Assembly: GCA_964472675.1 (NCBI GenBank)
Contig: CAYYLO010000016.1
Location: 1-23,666 of the forward strand
Origin: 01-FULL-43-15b sp964472675
Lineage (GTDB): Bacteria; Patescibacteriota; Microgenomatia; UBA8517; UBA10165
DNA: 23,666 nucleotides
Reading direction: 5' to 3'
Position numbers and translations under genes: made by a program. Below, piece after piece: positions 6,971 to 14,390 of the stretch. The notes beneath the pieces were generated by a model. It ran no database searches, was not told the DNA's origin, and saw only the letters and a list, made by a program, of their open reading frames with translations. How positions within the stretch are numbered: the first letter of the stretch is position 1; every line of letters starts with the position of its first letter.

Positions 6971-7686
6971 TACAAGTCTACTCCGGCGTAAACTTTCTGC
7001 ACGTCATCGTGATCATCTAAACTTTCTAAAAATTTGACGATTTTTGCAGATTTTTCAGCGTCGCTAACTTTCATAGGATCGCGGGGACGAAAAATAAGCT
7101 CTGCCTCTTTGGCGGGGATGCCAGCCTCTTCAAGCATATGGCGGGTTTTATATAAATCTTCAGGCCGTGTATAAACCTCTAATTCGTCCTCAACTTCTTC
7201 TACGTCTTCTACCCCTAAATCAATAAGTTGCAGCACTCTTTCTTCGTAATTTTCTCCCTTTTCAACTAAAATTTGACCAGCCCGTTCAAACTGGAATGAA
7301 ACAGAACCCGGACTGCCCATTGTTCCCCCACCCCGTTCAAAAAGATTTTTCATTTCTTGCGCTGTACGATTTTTGTTGTCAGTTGCCGCCTCAACAATTA
7401 CAGGTACTCCTTCAGGGCCATAACCTTCATAAACCATCTCCTGCAAAGTTGCTCCGCCTGCTCCAATCCCACGCTCAATTGCGCGTTCAATATTATCTTT
7501 GGGCATATTGGACTCCCGGGCTTTTTCAATTGCGAAACGAAGTTTAATATTGCCCGAAGGGTCTGAGCCTCCCTCTTTGGCAGCTATGGAAATAGTTTTA
7601 GCCAGCTTTGTGAAGATAGCTCCCTTTTTGGCATCATTCAAGCCCTTTTGCCTTTTGATAGTTGACCATTTCGAATGACCGCTCAT
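6970..7686 (-). CDS. yebC: YebC/PmpR (TACO1) family protein
   Basis: 238 aa, normal family length. The hallmark N-terminus MSGHSKWSTIKRQKG and the core KGAIFTKLAKTISIAAKEGG, NMPKDNIERAIERG, YEGYGPEGVPVIVEAATDNKNRTAQEMKNLFERGGG are present. Family members are described as DNA-binding regulators and, more recently, as ribosome-associated factors that relieve stalling at proline-rich stretches; the latter role would sit well with EF-P in the same window, but this is inference. A TATACT hexamer ends 8 nt before the ATG with no Shine-Dalgarno, predicting a leaderless or near-leaderless mRNA. It is the first gene of a two-gene unit with the overlapping membrane protein gene. Confidence 0.96.
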   Translation of the reverse strand: MSGHSKWSTIKRQKGLNDAKKGAIFTKLAKTISIAAKEGGSDPSGNIKLRFAIEKARESNMPKDNIERAIERGIGAGGATLQEMVYEGYGPEGVPVIVEAATDNKNRTAQEMKNLFERGGGTMGSPGSVSFQFERAGQILVEKGENYEERVLQLIDLGVEDVEEVEDELEVYTRPEDLYKTRHMLEEAGIPAKEAELIFRPRDPMKVSDAEKSAKIVKFLESLDDHDDVQKVYAGVDL

Positions 7687-7793
7687 ATGTTTTGAGTATA
7701 CAAAATTGTGCCCAAATTGACCAGCCCCCGCCTTTCAAGTCATCGCTGTTACAACCACACACGACACTCCAACCATAAAAACCCCCGACCCCT

Positions 7794-7831
7794 AAAAATG
7801 GATGTTGCACATTACTTGTGCATCAAACCAT
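7794..7831 (-). terminator. Possible intrinsic terminator of the 47-aa gene
   Basis: On the minus strand, a stem TGCACA/TGTGCA with loop AGTAA and outer ATGG/CCAT pairing is followed at once by TTTTT. The outer part of the stem has mismatches, so this is moderate evidence. It lies 34 nt after the stop of the small gene. Confidence 0.4.
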
Positions 7832-7864
7832 CTAAGAGGCCGGGTGGCGAACAATCGCGCGGTA

Positions 7865-8008
7865 TTACCGCCAGTACTCCTTTACTCCAGTTATTTTCCG
7901 GACAATGCCCGCCAGAGCAGTGATAAACAACGCGACAAGAACAGCCAAGATACACACCAGCATCTCTACCCAGGTGGGTTCCGGCTCAGCATAGCTGTAG
8001 TAGTCCAT
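7865..8008 (-). CDS. 47-aa single-pass membrane peptide
   Basis: A short but well-signalled gene. The ATG is preceded by a strong AGGAGG (8013-8018, spacing 4 nt) and a textbook promoter (TTGTCA, 17 nt, TACAAT). The peptide begins MDYYSYAEPEPTW, an acidic, aromatic outside-type segment, followed by one TM helix (about residues 14-36, VEMLVCILAVLVALFITALAGIV) and a basic tail ending GVKEYWR. The charge pattern predicts an N-out, C-in orientation. No family is recognised. It may act as a small regulator of a membrane complex, but it has no partner in an operon. Its promoter is fused back-to-back with that of the TPR gene, so the two genes are probably regulated together or antagonistically. Confidence 0.75.
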   Translation of the reverse strand: MDYYSYAEPEPTWVEMLVCILAVLVALFITALAGIVRKITGVKEYWR

Positions 8009-8028
8009 ACAACCTCCTGCGCTAATGT

Positions 8029-8057
8029 ATTGTACTTCCACATTACGGGGTTGACAA
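8029..8057 (-). promoter_or_regulatory. Promoter of the 47-aa peptide gene
   Basis: On the minus strand: -35 TTGTCA (8057-8052), 17-nt spacer, -10 TACAAT (8034-8029). Predicted start near 8022, giving a ~14-nt leader that contains the AGGAGG. The -35 overlaps the opposite-strand -35 by five bases. Confidence 0.7.
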
Positions 8058-8078
8058 ATTTTCTTAAATTCATAATAC
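8051..8078 (+). promoter_or_regulatory. Promoter of the TPR gene
   Basis: -35 TTGACA (8051-8056), 16-nt spacer, -10 TAATAC (8073-8078). Predicted start near 8085, so the whole structured element at 8094-8183 would be the 5' untranslated leader of the TPR mRNA. Confidence 0.6.
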
Positions 8079-8093
8079 TCAATTTCGACTGAA

Positions 8094-8183
8094 ATACAAC
8101 TCGTTTCAAAACCAACGAATTAGCTTTTGCTTAAAATGTTTGAAACGAGACTGGAGAACCTGTTTTCAAACAGGTTCATAATA
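8094..8183 (+). repeat. Two-hairpin structured element, full copy B, in the TPR gene leader
   Basis: Begins and ends as copy A (ATACAACTCG to TTCATAATA). Hairpin 1: CTCGTTTCAAA with TTTGAAACGAG. Hairpin 2: GAACCTGTTT with AAACAGGTTC, where one G-C pair of copy A is replaced by C-G on both arms. The element stops 2 nt before the ATG, so hairpin 2 sits in the ribosome-binding region and no Shine-Dalgarno is present. Confidence 0.8.
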
Positions 8184-8185
8184 TT

Positions 8186-8893
8186 ATGAACGAGCTTGCC
8201 CAACGCGCAGTCCAGGCCGCTTTAAAAGGTAACTGGGCTGAAGCAAAAAGTTTAAACGAATCTATTTTGACAGTTTCAGAAAAAGACAAAGACGCCCTTT
8301 GCAGATTGGCGCGTGCTTACCAGGAACTTGGAAAAAACACCAAAGCTTTATCCACCTATAAAAAGGTGCTCTCCCTTGATCCTTATAACTCGATTGCCCA
8401 AAAAGCTGTCGACCGCTTGGAAAGAATTGGCAAAAACAGCACACCTAACAACAACCACACGCCAACTACGTCCGCAAGTTCTTTCTTGGAGGAGCCGGGG
8501 AAAACTAAAACAGTAACGCTAATCCACCTAGGAGCACCCGATGTTTTAACTTCTCTCGCAATCGGGCAAAGTGTCCGCCTGGATACACACGCGCACAGAG
8601 TCAATGTTGAAACCTTATCAGGCGAGTTTATCGGACGCCTGCCGGATGACCTTGCGCATCGAATTTTAACGCTAAGCAGAGCCGGTAATGAGTATGATGT
8701 GCTGGTAAAATCAGCTACAACCCAACAGGTGAAAACTTTTATACGCGAATCCAAAAGGGGCACGAACGTATCTGACATTCCCTCCTTCCCAATAAGCGAA
8801 AAGCCCGATTATGTGGCCTTTACCCCTCCCGATTTAATCCATGAAGAGCGTCCCTCGGTAAACACCTTTGAGGAAGAAGCCTCCATGGAGTAA
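8186..8893 (+). CDS. TPR-domain protein with unknown C-terminal domain
   Basis: 235 aa, soluble. The N-terminal third holds two tetratricopeptide-like units (about residues 1-70): AVQAALKGNWAEAKSLNESIL and ALCRLARAYQELGKNTKALSTYKKVLSLDP, the second being a clear TPR consensus with the closing proline. A Thr/Asn-rich linker follows (about 82-100), then a compact domain of about 80 residues beginning VTLIHLGAPDVL with VNVETLSGEFIGRLPDDLAHRI, which I do not recognise. The tail is acidic and proline-containing. TPR units bind proteins, so an adaptor role is plausible but unproven. The start codon is 2 nt after the structured element and has no Shine-Dalgarno, so translation may depend on how that leader folds. 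It ends 2 nt from the convergent LytR_C gene. Confidence 0.8.
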   Translation: MNELAQRAVQAALKGNWAEAKSLNESILTVSEKDKDALCRLARAYQELGKNTKALSTYKKVLSLDPYNSIAQKAVDRLERIGKNSTPNNNHTPTTSASSFLEEPGKTKTVTLIHLGAPDVLTSLAIGQSVRLDTHAHRVNVETLSGEFIGRLPDDLAHRILTLSRAGNEYDVLVKSATTQQVKTFIRESKRGTNVSDIPSFPISEKPDYVAFTPPDLIHEERPSVNTFEEEASME

Positions 8894-8894
8894 C

Positions 8895-9833
8895 TCAAAA
8901 CTCTTTTGGAAACTTTGCTCCTAAAATCATTTCTAAATTTGTGGGGCCTGAAGGGTCTCCAACCTCACTTCCGCACCCGAATGTGTCTAAAAGTCTTTGA
9001 GCCGCAAACGACTTAAGTTCAGAATCCTTGCCTCGAACAGTGCAAATCCCTAAGACTTTATCTTTTATGGTATCCGTAGAAATCACCCGCAAACCTAAAG
9101 TTGAACTAACCCGGGAAACCTGCAAAGCCAATCCGGAAACTGAAGAGGAGTTGGTAATTTTAAGGGTTTTTTCCTCGCTTAAAACCTTATCGTCTTTCAA
9201 TGTGTCTAGCCTGGAAACTGATTTATCAATAATCACAAAACCTGCCGTTCCATCAGCTAAAGTTTTCGTTTTTACAATCCCCTGCCTTTCAAGGTCGATT
9301 GTTGTTCTTGATAGCTTTCTTACCCGACTGGATGCAAAAAGCAGGTTAACTTTGTCAAAAAAAGTTAAATTACTCTGAATATTGATTAACGAAAACAAAC
9401 CTAGCTTGCTTCCGGAAAACAATATGTTTCCGCCTTTGCCTGTCCAACCATTGACTGGAATACCAAATGACCTTTGAACAGACCTTGATAAAATTTGACC
9501 TCCAACCTTCTCCTGCACACCCAAATCCCAGAGACTTCCTGCCAACCAGCTTCCATATCCGCCCGACGTGTCCAATTGGGTATTTGCGGGTACAACAAAC
9601 TGGGTGATTGAGGCATTTTCGGGGTTATATGAAAAAACAACCGGGGGCTGGTCTGCAACAACAACAGTTATCCGACTTCCATCTTTCCAAAGCCTGTTTG
9701 CCCAAGCATCAACTAACCTCCATAAGACAAGGCCTAAAATTGCCAATATGGCAATCAAAACTAAATATTTTGCAACTGGTGTCAGGCGATTCTTCTTTGC
9801 AGAAGATATACGCCGGTTCCTGCGGGCAGGCAT
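8895..9833 (-). CDS. LytR_C-domain membrane-anchored protein
   Basis: 312 aa. A basic N-terminal tail (RRNRRISSAKKNR), one TM helix (about residues 23-40, YLVLIAILAILGLVLWRL) and a large extracytoplasmic part. The middle region (VVVADQPPVVFSYNPENASITQFVVPANTQLDTSGGYGSWLAGSLWDLG) has the form of the start of a LytR-CpsA-Psr catalytic domain, but the conserved arginines expected for phosphotransfer are not evident to me. The C-terminus (LKITNSSSVSGLALQVSRVSSTLGLRVISTDT) fits the LytR_C domain. A cell-envelope role is inferred. The ATG is preceded 5 nt upstream by a TATGAT hexamer overlapping the motif CAAGTATCA, so transcription probably starts at the start codon. A TTG one codon upstream is an alternative start. 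Confidence 0.75.
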   Translation of the reverse strand: MPARRNRRISSAKKNRLTPVAKYLVLIAILAILGLVLWRLVDAWANRLWKDGSRITVVVADQPPVVFSYNPENASITQFVVPANTQLDTSGGYGSWLAGSLWDLGVQEKVGGQILSRSVQRSFGIPVNGWTGKGGNILFSGSKLGLFSLINIQSNLTFFDKVNLLFASSRVRKLSRTTIDLERQGIVKTKTLADGTAGFVIIDKSVSRLDTLKDDKVLSEEKTLKITNSSSVSGLALQVSRVSSTLGLRVISTDTIKDKVLGICTVRGKDSELKSFAAQRLLDTFGCGSEVGDPSGPTNLEMILGAKFPKEF

Positions 9834-9867
9834 CAAGTATCATAGTAACACTGCTTAAATCAACGTC

Positions 9868-11556
9868 TCAATATGCAAATTGCTCAATATTTCTATTCCG
9901 CAACTTGTTGTAGTGGTCTGGCTCCAGTCCACAGCTATCTATCATGCCGGAAAGATATTCTCCGCCAACAGTTTGGGGGATAACAACATAAGTCGCGCCA
10001 TCTTTATAAAGACGCAAAGCATCAGGCGGGTTTGCCGCTGTAAAAATTGAAATGGGCTTTTTTTGGTGTTTAGAGCTTTTCAAAAGCTCGAGCACGCTCA
10101 AGTTATCTTCCAAACTACCCGTTGTGGAAATAATCATCTTGGCTTCATTAATACCCAAAGACAAAAGTGTTTCCGTGTCCGCTGCGTCAGCATAATATGC
10201 GTTATGTCCGTCAGCAACCAGGCCAGTTACAACAGCAGGATTAAAATCAACAATAACGAAAGGACAGTCGAGCTTTTTCAAGGCAAACAGCAAAGCCCTT
10301 CCTGTCCGGTCACAACCCAACAAAACCACATGGCCGGCAAACTTCTCTGTTGGGGTGAAAGCATTTTCCCGAACTTTTTTCAACTCAAAGACCTTCAGTA
10401 GAAAACTCAATCTCTGATAGAGCCAAGCTCCATTCAAAATCAGATAAGTTGAAACAGCCATAGTTATAACTGCAACTAAAGTAACCAGGCTAACAATTGA
10501 ACTTGAAATGTGTCCTAAATTTTGTCCTAACGTCACCAAAATCAAAGAAAACTCAGAAATTTGAGTGAAAGAGACGGCAACCAAAAACGAAGTCCTTTTT
10601 TTATGCCCTAACAGCGACATCAGCGTTAAAACAACCAAGATATTTGCAATGATCACAAATGCCGACAATACAATGGCCGGCAAAATCAAACCCGGGCTTA
10701 TTCCAACTATCAATTTTGTGCCCAAAAGAAGGAAGAATATGGTAACAAAAAAGTCTCTCAAGGGCTTTACTCTTGAGGCGATTTGGAGGTGTCCCGTTGA
10801 ATTGGCAAGTGCAATTCCTGCCAAAAAACCTCCCATCTGAGGAGAGAAACCAACTGCCGGTAAACTCACTCCTGCCGCAACCAGCAACACCCAGGCAATA
10901 CTTGAAACAAACAAAAGTTCACTGCTCTCTTGCGCAATTTTGTCAAAAACACGTGTGAGAATAAACTTTGCCGCAATCCATATTCCGCCCAGAAGCAATA
11001 TTCCCTTTGCTAAAACTAAAATGACTGTTTCAAGCCCGGGATTGCCGCCCCGGAATCCTGACAAAAGTACCAGCACAATAATAGCTACTAAATCCTGAAC
11101 TAACAAAACCCCCACAGAAATTTTTCCGTAAAGACTGGCCAGGTCTTTTTTTTCTGAAAGTAACTTGATAATAATAATCGTTGAGCAAAAGGTTAACGCA
11201 AGGCCAATATATAGCGCTTCAAGCAAGCTAAAGCCCAAACTACGGCCAAGTAAAAACGCGAAAGTAAAGGTTAAAACGATCTGCCCTAGCCCACCGATAG
11301 CTATTACACGCCCCAATGTCTTTAACTCATTAAGATTTAGTTCCAGCCCAACCAGGAAGAGAAGAAAAGTAATACCCAAAGTTGACATGTTCTCATAAAG
11401 AGATTCTGAACCGCCATCTATTACAATTCCAAATAAGCTTAATAATAAACCTGCAAAAATATAGCCAACAAGGGGCGGTTGGCGGAATATGCGCGCAACA
11501 TACCCTAAAGCGGCAGCCAACCCAATTCCAATCGCGACAACCAAAAGTGGAGACAT
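9868..11556 (-). CDS. KefB/CPA2-type cation:proton antiporter with TrkA-N domain
   Basis: 562 aa from the ATG MSPLLVVAIG (a frame opening 9 codons earlier is less likely). The N-terminal ~380 residues form 12-13 TM helices of the CPA2 family, with FRQPPLVGYIFAGLLL at helix 2, LFLVGLELNLNELK and SPQMGGFLAGIALANS. The C-terminal half carries a Rossmann-type TrkA-N/RCK domain: HVVLLGCDRTGRALLFALKKLDCPFVIVDFNP, with GCDRTG instead of the usual GxGxxG middle glycine, then the acidic residue of IVD at the end of strand 2, and TTGSLEDNLSVLELLK. Such proteins exchange K+ or Na+ for protons, gated by nucleotides. Two tandem CAAGTATCA motifs lie about 25-42 nt upstream of the start and also mark the neighbouring LytR_C gene. 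Confidence 0.9.
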   Translation of the reverse strand: MSPLLVVAIGIGLAAALGYVARIFRQPPLVGYIFAGLLLSLFGIVIDGGSESLYENMSTLGITFLLFLVGLELNLNELKTLGRVIAIGGLGQIVLTFTFAFLLGRSLGFSLLEALYIGLALTFCSTIIIIKLLSEKKDLASLYGKISVGVLLVQDLVAIIVLVLLSGFRGGNPGLETVILVLAKGILLLGGIWIAAKFILTRVFDKIAQESSELLFVSSIAWVLLVAAGVSLPAVGFSPQMGGFLAGIALANSTGHLQIASRVKPLRDFFVTIFFLLLGTKLIVGISPGLILPAIVLSAFVIIANILVVLTLMSLLGHKKRTSFLVAVSFTQISEFSLILVTLGQNLGHISSSIVSLVTLVAVITMAVSTYLILNGAWLYQRLSFLLKVFELKKVRENAFTPTEKFAGHVVLLGCDRTGRALLFALKKLDCPFVIVDFNPAVVTGLVADGHNAYYADAADTETLLSLGINEAKMIISTTGSLEDNLSVLELLKSSKHQKKPISIFTAANPPDALRLYKDGATYVVIPQTVGGEYLSGMIDSCGLEPDHYNKLRNRNIEQFAY

Positions 11557-11580
11557 TAATATAAAGTAGCACGGGTAGCC

Positions 11581-11598
11581 CAAGTATCACAAGTATCA
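11581..11598. promoter_or_regulatory. Tandem CAAGTATCA motif upstream of the antiporter gene
   Basis: Two head-to-tail copies of the 9-mer CAAGTATCA. A third copy overlaps the -10 of the LytR_C gene (9834-9842). This could be a shared operator or only -10-like sequence (TGATAC on the coding strand). Confidence 0.3.
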
Positions 11599-11628
11599 TT
11601 GGCATAAAAATCAGAACATCGCTTTAAC

Positions 11629-11657
11629 TTGACTATAGGACTATTTTGTGGTATACT
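11629..11657 (+). promoter_or_regulatory. Promoter of the Pro/Thr-rich secreted protein gene
   Basis: -35 TTGACT (11629-11634), 17-nt spacer, -10 TATACT (11652-11657). This gives a leader of about 65 nt ending in an AGGGGGA Shine-Dalgarno before the ATG at 11729. Confidence 0.75.
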
Positions 11658-11728
11658 GCGCGCATAACAGTTTAGGTTACAAACCTAAGCAGCAGCTTGA
11701 CAATTCAAGCAAGAAAGGCATAGGGGGA

Positions 11729-13792
11729 ATGAAACGGTTCCTTTGGGTATTTGCTGCCCTGTTGGCAGCAGCTTACGTTATGCTTCCAAGCACGGCGCAG
11801 GCACGACCTATCAGCGACGACGGTGAACCCGTCGCCTGCTGGATTGGGAAGTGCTTGGAGGCGAATAGTGTGGTCTTGCCGGCACCAATTACGGTTGTGC
11901 CAACAGCCACAGCTACGGCTCCAGTGGCAACCTCGACGGTGGCCCAAAAAATCACCGCCACAAGCACAACCGAGCCAGCAAGCCCAGCGCCAACACCGGC
12001 TACTGCGCCAACACCAGTCTCACAACCGGAGCCCGCGCCAGTACCGCCTACGGCAATCGTCACGCCAGTACCGCAACCGTCCGCAACACCAACGTGGACG
12101 CCTACTCTGCGGCCCTGGCCTACGGCAACACCGATCGGCACAGTGGCACCCACATTTACGGCCACATCGACCGCAACTTGGACAGCCACAAACACGACGG
12201 TTCCAACGAGCACGGCCACAGCCACGCCAGATCTGCGTCCGGCGATCACGAGTGTTTCGACCAACGAGGCCCATCCGGGAGACTGGGTGGTCATCCGCGG
12301 TCAGAACCTTCTCATACCGGGCGTCGACATCAACACACTGACGATCTGGCTGGTGCACGACAATGGTGGCGTTTACTGGTGGGGGATCAACTCGAACACC
12401 GGCAAGCCCATCTCGCCCGATTTCTGGGACCAGGACTCAATCCAGTTCCAGATTCCAGCGGATGCGCCGGCCCAAAGCGGTAGGCTGATCGTCACAGTGG
12501 GCAGCTGGTTTGATGAGTGGGAGCAGCGGTTCTACATCACCGCTTTCTGCCCCACCACGACCAGCACGCCAACCGCGACAGCCACACCTACGCCCACTAA
12601 GGTTCCGGAGCCCACGGAGATCCCGATCATCTTCTCCGTCACCGACGTTCAGCCTTCGATGATCCAACCGGGTGGACAGATGCAGATTCATGGAATCAAC
12701 ATGATCTCCGCGTTCACCCATCCGGAGACTATGAAGGTACTCTTGCGCCGGTTCGACGGAACGTACCTGGAACTCGCCGGAGTCTCGCCTCGCCACAACT
12801 TGTACGAGTGGACAGCGACAAGTATTGTCGTCACCCTCTCAAGCTATACTGGTGAGGAGCGGGGAAACATCGTTATCCGGATCAACACGACGGAAGTTGT
12901 CTGGCCGGAAGTGTTCGTAATCAGCCGGCAGCCGACCCCAACGCGGACTGCTACGGTCACCTCGACCAGCGTTCCGCCGACCTGGACACCAACCGCCACG
13001 GCAACAAGTACGCCCACAGCAACTCGGACTCACACTCCGACTGCAACTCCGGCACCCGTGCATGTGCAGTTCGTTAATCCCCAGCACTTTCTATCCCATC
13101 CTAACGGGATCTCGTACTCACGAGCCGAAGATGCTACCTTGAGCATCAACGGAACGGGCGACCGTTTCGAGCTCAAGCTGGTGCGGACAACGGACGAAAG
13201 GGTGATCGCGGAGCAGAACTACACGCCACGCACGTTCGCAAACGGCGAGCTGATTTGCCTCTTCGGGCAGAACAGCCGAGGGTGCAACAGCTGGCCTCAA
13301 GGGATCTTCACCCCTGGAAGCTACGAGTTCAGAGCAGTTGCTTACACAGGCAGCAGCTACAACTCCAACTTCCGGCGTGTCTACATCCAAGAGTCTAGCT
13401 TGGTGTTCCCCACCGTCCGCAGCCTCTCGCAAGAGAACGGACGAGTCGTCATTCGCGGGTTCGGGTTCCGAACCTACACGAGTCTGGAGACCTTCAGGGT
13501 CGAGGTTCGCTCGGCTGACGTGCAAGGTATAATCCAGCCCTCCTGGAACCCAGGAACCACTTGGTCAGACGGGGAGATCTCCTTCCCGCGGCCTACATGG
13601 TTCCCCCGGAACGGCGAAGTTGCTGTGTGGGCAAATACGTTGCGGAGTTCGTGGTTTGAGTACCAACTGATGGTCTCGCCTACCGCGACGCCCAGCCCAA
13701 CCCAGACCAGCACTGTCACGGCCACGCGGACAACCGTCCCGTCCTCGACACCCACCACAGTGCCGACTGAGACAGGGACGACCGTCCGCTAA
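11729..13792 (+). CDS. Secreted Pro/Thr-rich multidomain (IPT/TIG-like) surface protein
   Basis: 687 aa. A Sec signal peptide (MKRFLWVFAALLAAAYVMLP, likely cut after AQA near residue 25) is followed by a ~130-residue Pro/Thr/Ala linker, a beta-rich domain (ITSVSTNEAHPGDWVVIRGQ onward), a short PT linker, a second such domain (FSVTDVQPSMIQPGGQMQIHG), another PT linker, a third region (VQFVNPQHFLSHPNGISYS) and a fourth (FPTVRSLSQENGRVVIRGFGF), then a PT-rich tail. The pattern of xxVxPxxxxPGxxvxIxGxn suggests IPT/TIG-type immunoglobulin folds, although the match is loose. No LPxTG motif or C-terminal TM anchor is seen, so it may be released or held non-covalently. The start is chosen from the AGGGGGA and the signal peptide. 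Sampled sequence is ~58% G+C against ~35% in the neighbouring antiporter. Attachment or host contact is only an inference. Confidence 0.85.
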   Translation: MKRFLWVFAALLAAAYVMLPSTAQARPISDDGEPVACWIGKCLEANSVVLPAPITVVPTATATAPVATSTVAQKITATSTTEPASPAPTPATAPTPVSQPEPAPVPPTAIVTPVPQPSATPTWTPTLRPWPTATPIGTVAPTFTATSTATWTATNTTVPTSTATATPDLRPAITSVSTNEAHPGDWVVIRGQNLLIPGVDINTLTIWLVHDNGGVYWWGINSNTGKPISPDFWDQDSIQFQIPADAPAQSGRLIVTVGSWFDEWEQRFYITAFCPTTTSTPTATATPTPTKVPEPTEIPIIFSVTDVQPSMIQPGGQMQIHGINMISAFTHPETMKVLLRRFDGTYLELAGVSPRHNLYEWTATSIVVTLSSYTGEERGNIVIRINTTEVVWPEVFVISRQPTPTRTATVTSTSVPPTWTPTATATSTPTATRTHTPTATPAPVHVQFVNPQHFLSHPNGISYSRAEDATLSINGTGDRFELKLVRTTDERVIAEQNYTPRTFANGELICLFGQNSRGCNSWPQGIFTPGSYEFRAVAYTGSSYNSNFRRVYIQESSLVFPTVRSLSQENGRVVIRGFGFRTYTSLETFRVEVRSADVQGIIQPSWNPGTTWSDGEISFPRPTWFPRNGEVAVWANTLRSSWFEYQLMVSPTATPSPTQTSTVTATRTTVPSSTPTTVPTETGTTVR

Positions 13793-13801
13793 CCGCGGCA
13801 C

Positions 13802-13875
13802 GCGCGACTATACGAAGAACAGAATTGAGGTCATCTTGACTTCTTCTGATCCCTTCGTATAGCCGCGCTTTTTTT
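13802..13875 (+). terminator. Nested two-hairpin intrinsic terminator
   Basis: The outer stem pairs GCGCG-a-CTATACGAAG with CTTCGTATAG-c-CGCGC (15 pairs, one mismatch) and is followed by seven T. Its loop holds a second 7-bp hairpin, GAGGTCA/TGACTTC (13827-13843). It closes the Pro/Thr-rich gene. Confidence 0.9.
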
Positions 13876-13928
13876 GTGGCTTACTCACACAATCTTAACG
13901 TTTCTTTAAGGTTATCCTTATAACTAAA

Positions 13929-13937
13929 TGTTATAGT
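13929..13937 (+). promoter_or_regulatory. Extended -10 promoter of the DUF5666-like gene
   Basis: TGtTATAGT is an extended -10. Upstream, TTAA-centred motifs recur at ~11-nt spacing (13895, 13906, then TTAT at 13918), and GTTATccttATAAC forms an inverted repeat, which could be regulator sites. The leader then carries AAAGGAGGTG. Confidence 0.45.
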
Positions 13938-13961
13938 CCTGAAGCTAAACAAACAAAGGAG

Positions 13962-14390
13962 GTGAAAATTATCAAAAAGCTATTTATTTTTACAGTTATT
14001 TTGAGCGTACTGCTTCTTTCCACAGTATCATTGGCAGAAGCCAGAGGTGGAAGCGGTAGAGGTTCAGGTGGAAGCGGAGAAGATGACGGCCGCGGAGGGT
14101 CCGAATTCCGGATAGATGATGAGGTAGAAAATGAAATAGAAGATGAAATAGAGCAGCGGGTAAGGATACGGGAAGATGATAGATTTGATATTCGCGGAAC
14201 CGTAAACTCTATTTCGGGCAATACTGTAGTCATTGCAGGACAAACTATTGTACTTGACCGCAATCAGGTAGGAAGACTCAGGCAAAGAGGGACACTTGTA
14301 GTAGGACGGGCAGCAAGAGCAAGGGGAATTGTCCGGAACGGAACACTGTTTGCAGAAGAAGTTCGGGCTATAAATATATTACTACAGTAA
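13962..14390 (+). CDS. Secreted DUF5666-like protein
   Basis: About 140 aa. N-terminal signal peptide (IIKKLFIFTVILSVLLLSTVSLAEA), then a Gly/Ser-rich segment (GGSGRGSGGSGEDDGRGG), a highly acidic helix (DDEVENEIEDEIEQRV) and a C-terminal beta domain, FDIRGTVNSISGNTVVIAGQTIVLDRNQ to GTLVVGRAARARGIVRNGTLFAEEV, which has the form of a DUF5666 OB-like unit. Function unknown; exported. Start choice is odd: the only usual start codon in this position is GTG at 13962, but its G is also the last base of the AAGGAGG Shine-Dalgarno, leaving no spacing. ATT at 13968 or ATC at 13971 has proper spacing (5 or 8 nt). The gene overlaps the convergent pseudouridine synthase gene by 9 nt. Confidence 0.75.
   Translation: MKIIKKLFIFTVILSVLLLSTVSLAEARGGSGRGSGGSGEDDGRGGSEFRIDDEVENEIEDEIEQRVRIREDDRFDIRGTVNSISGNTVVIAGQTIVLDRNQVGRLRQRGTLVVGRAARARGIVRNGTLFAEEVRAINILLQ

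Noticed and set aside
7708..8092. Plus-strand open frames opposite the 47-aa peptide gene
   Set aside because: They have no start signals and lie antisense to a short gene with a strong promoter, Shine-Dalgarno and TM helix.
11751..12483. Long open frames overlapping the Pro/Thr-rich gene in other frames and on the other strand
   Set aside because: They arise from the G+C-rich, repetitive Pro/Thr/Ala codons, have no start signals, and their products are Arg/His/Gln-rich or Val/Gly-rich low-complexity sequences. The frame with the signal peptide, promoter and terminator is clearly the real one.
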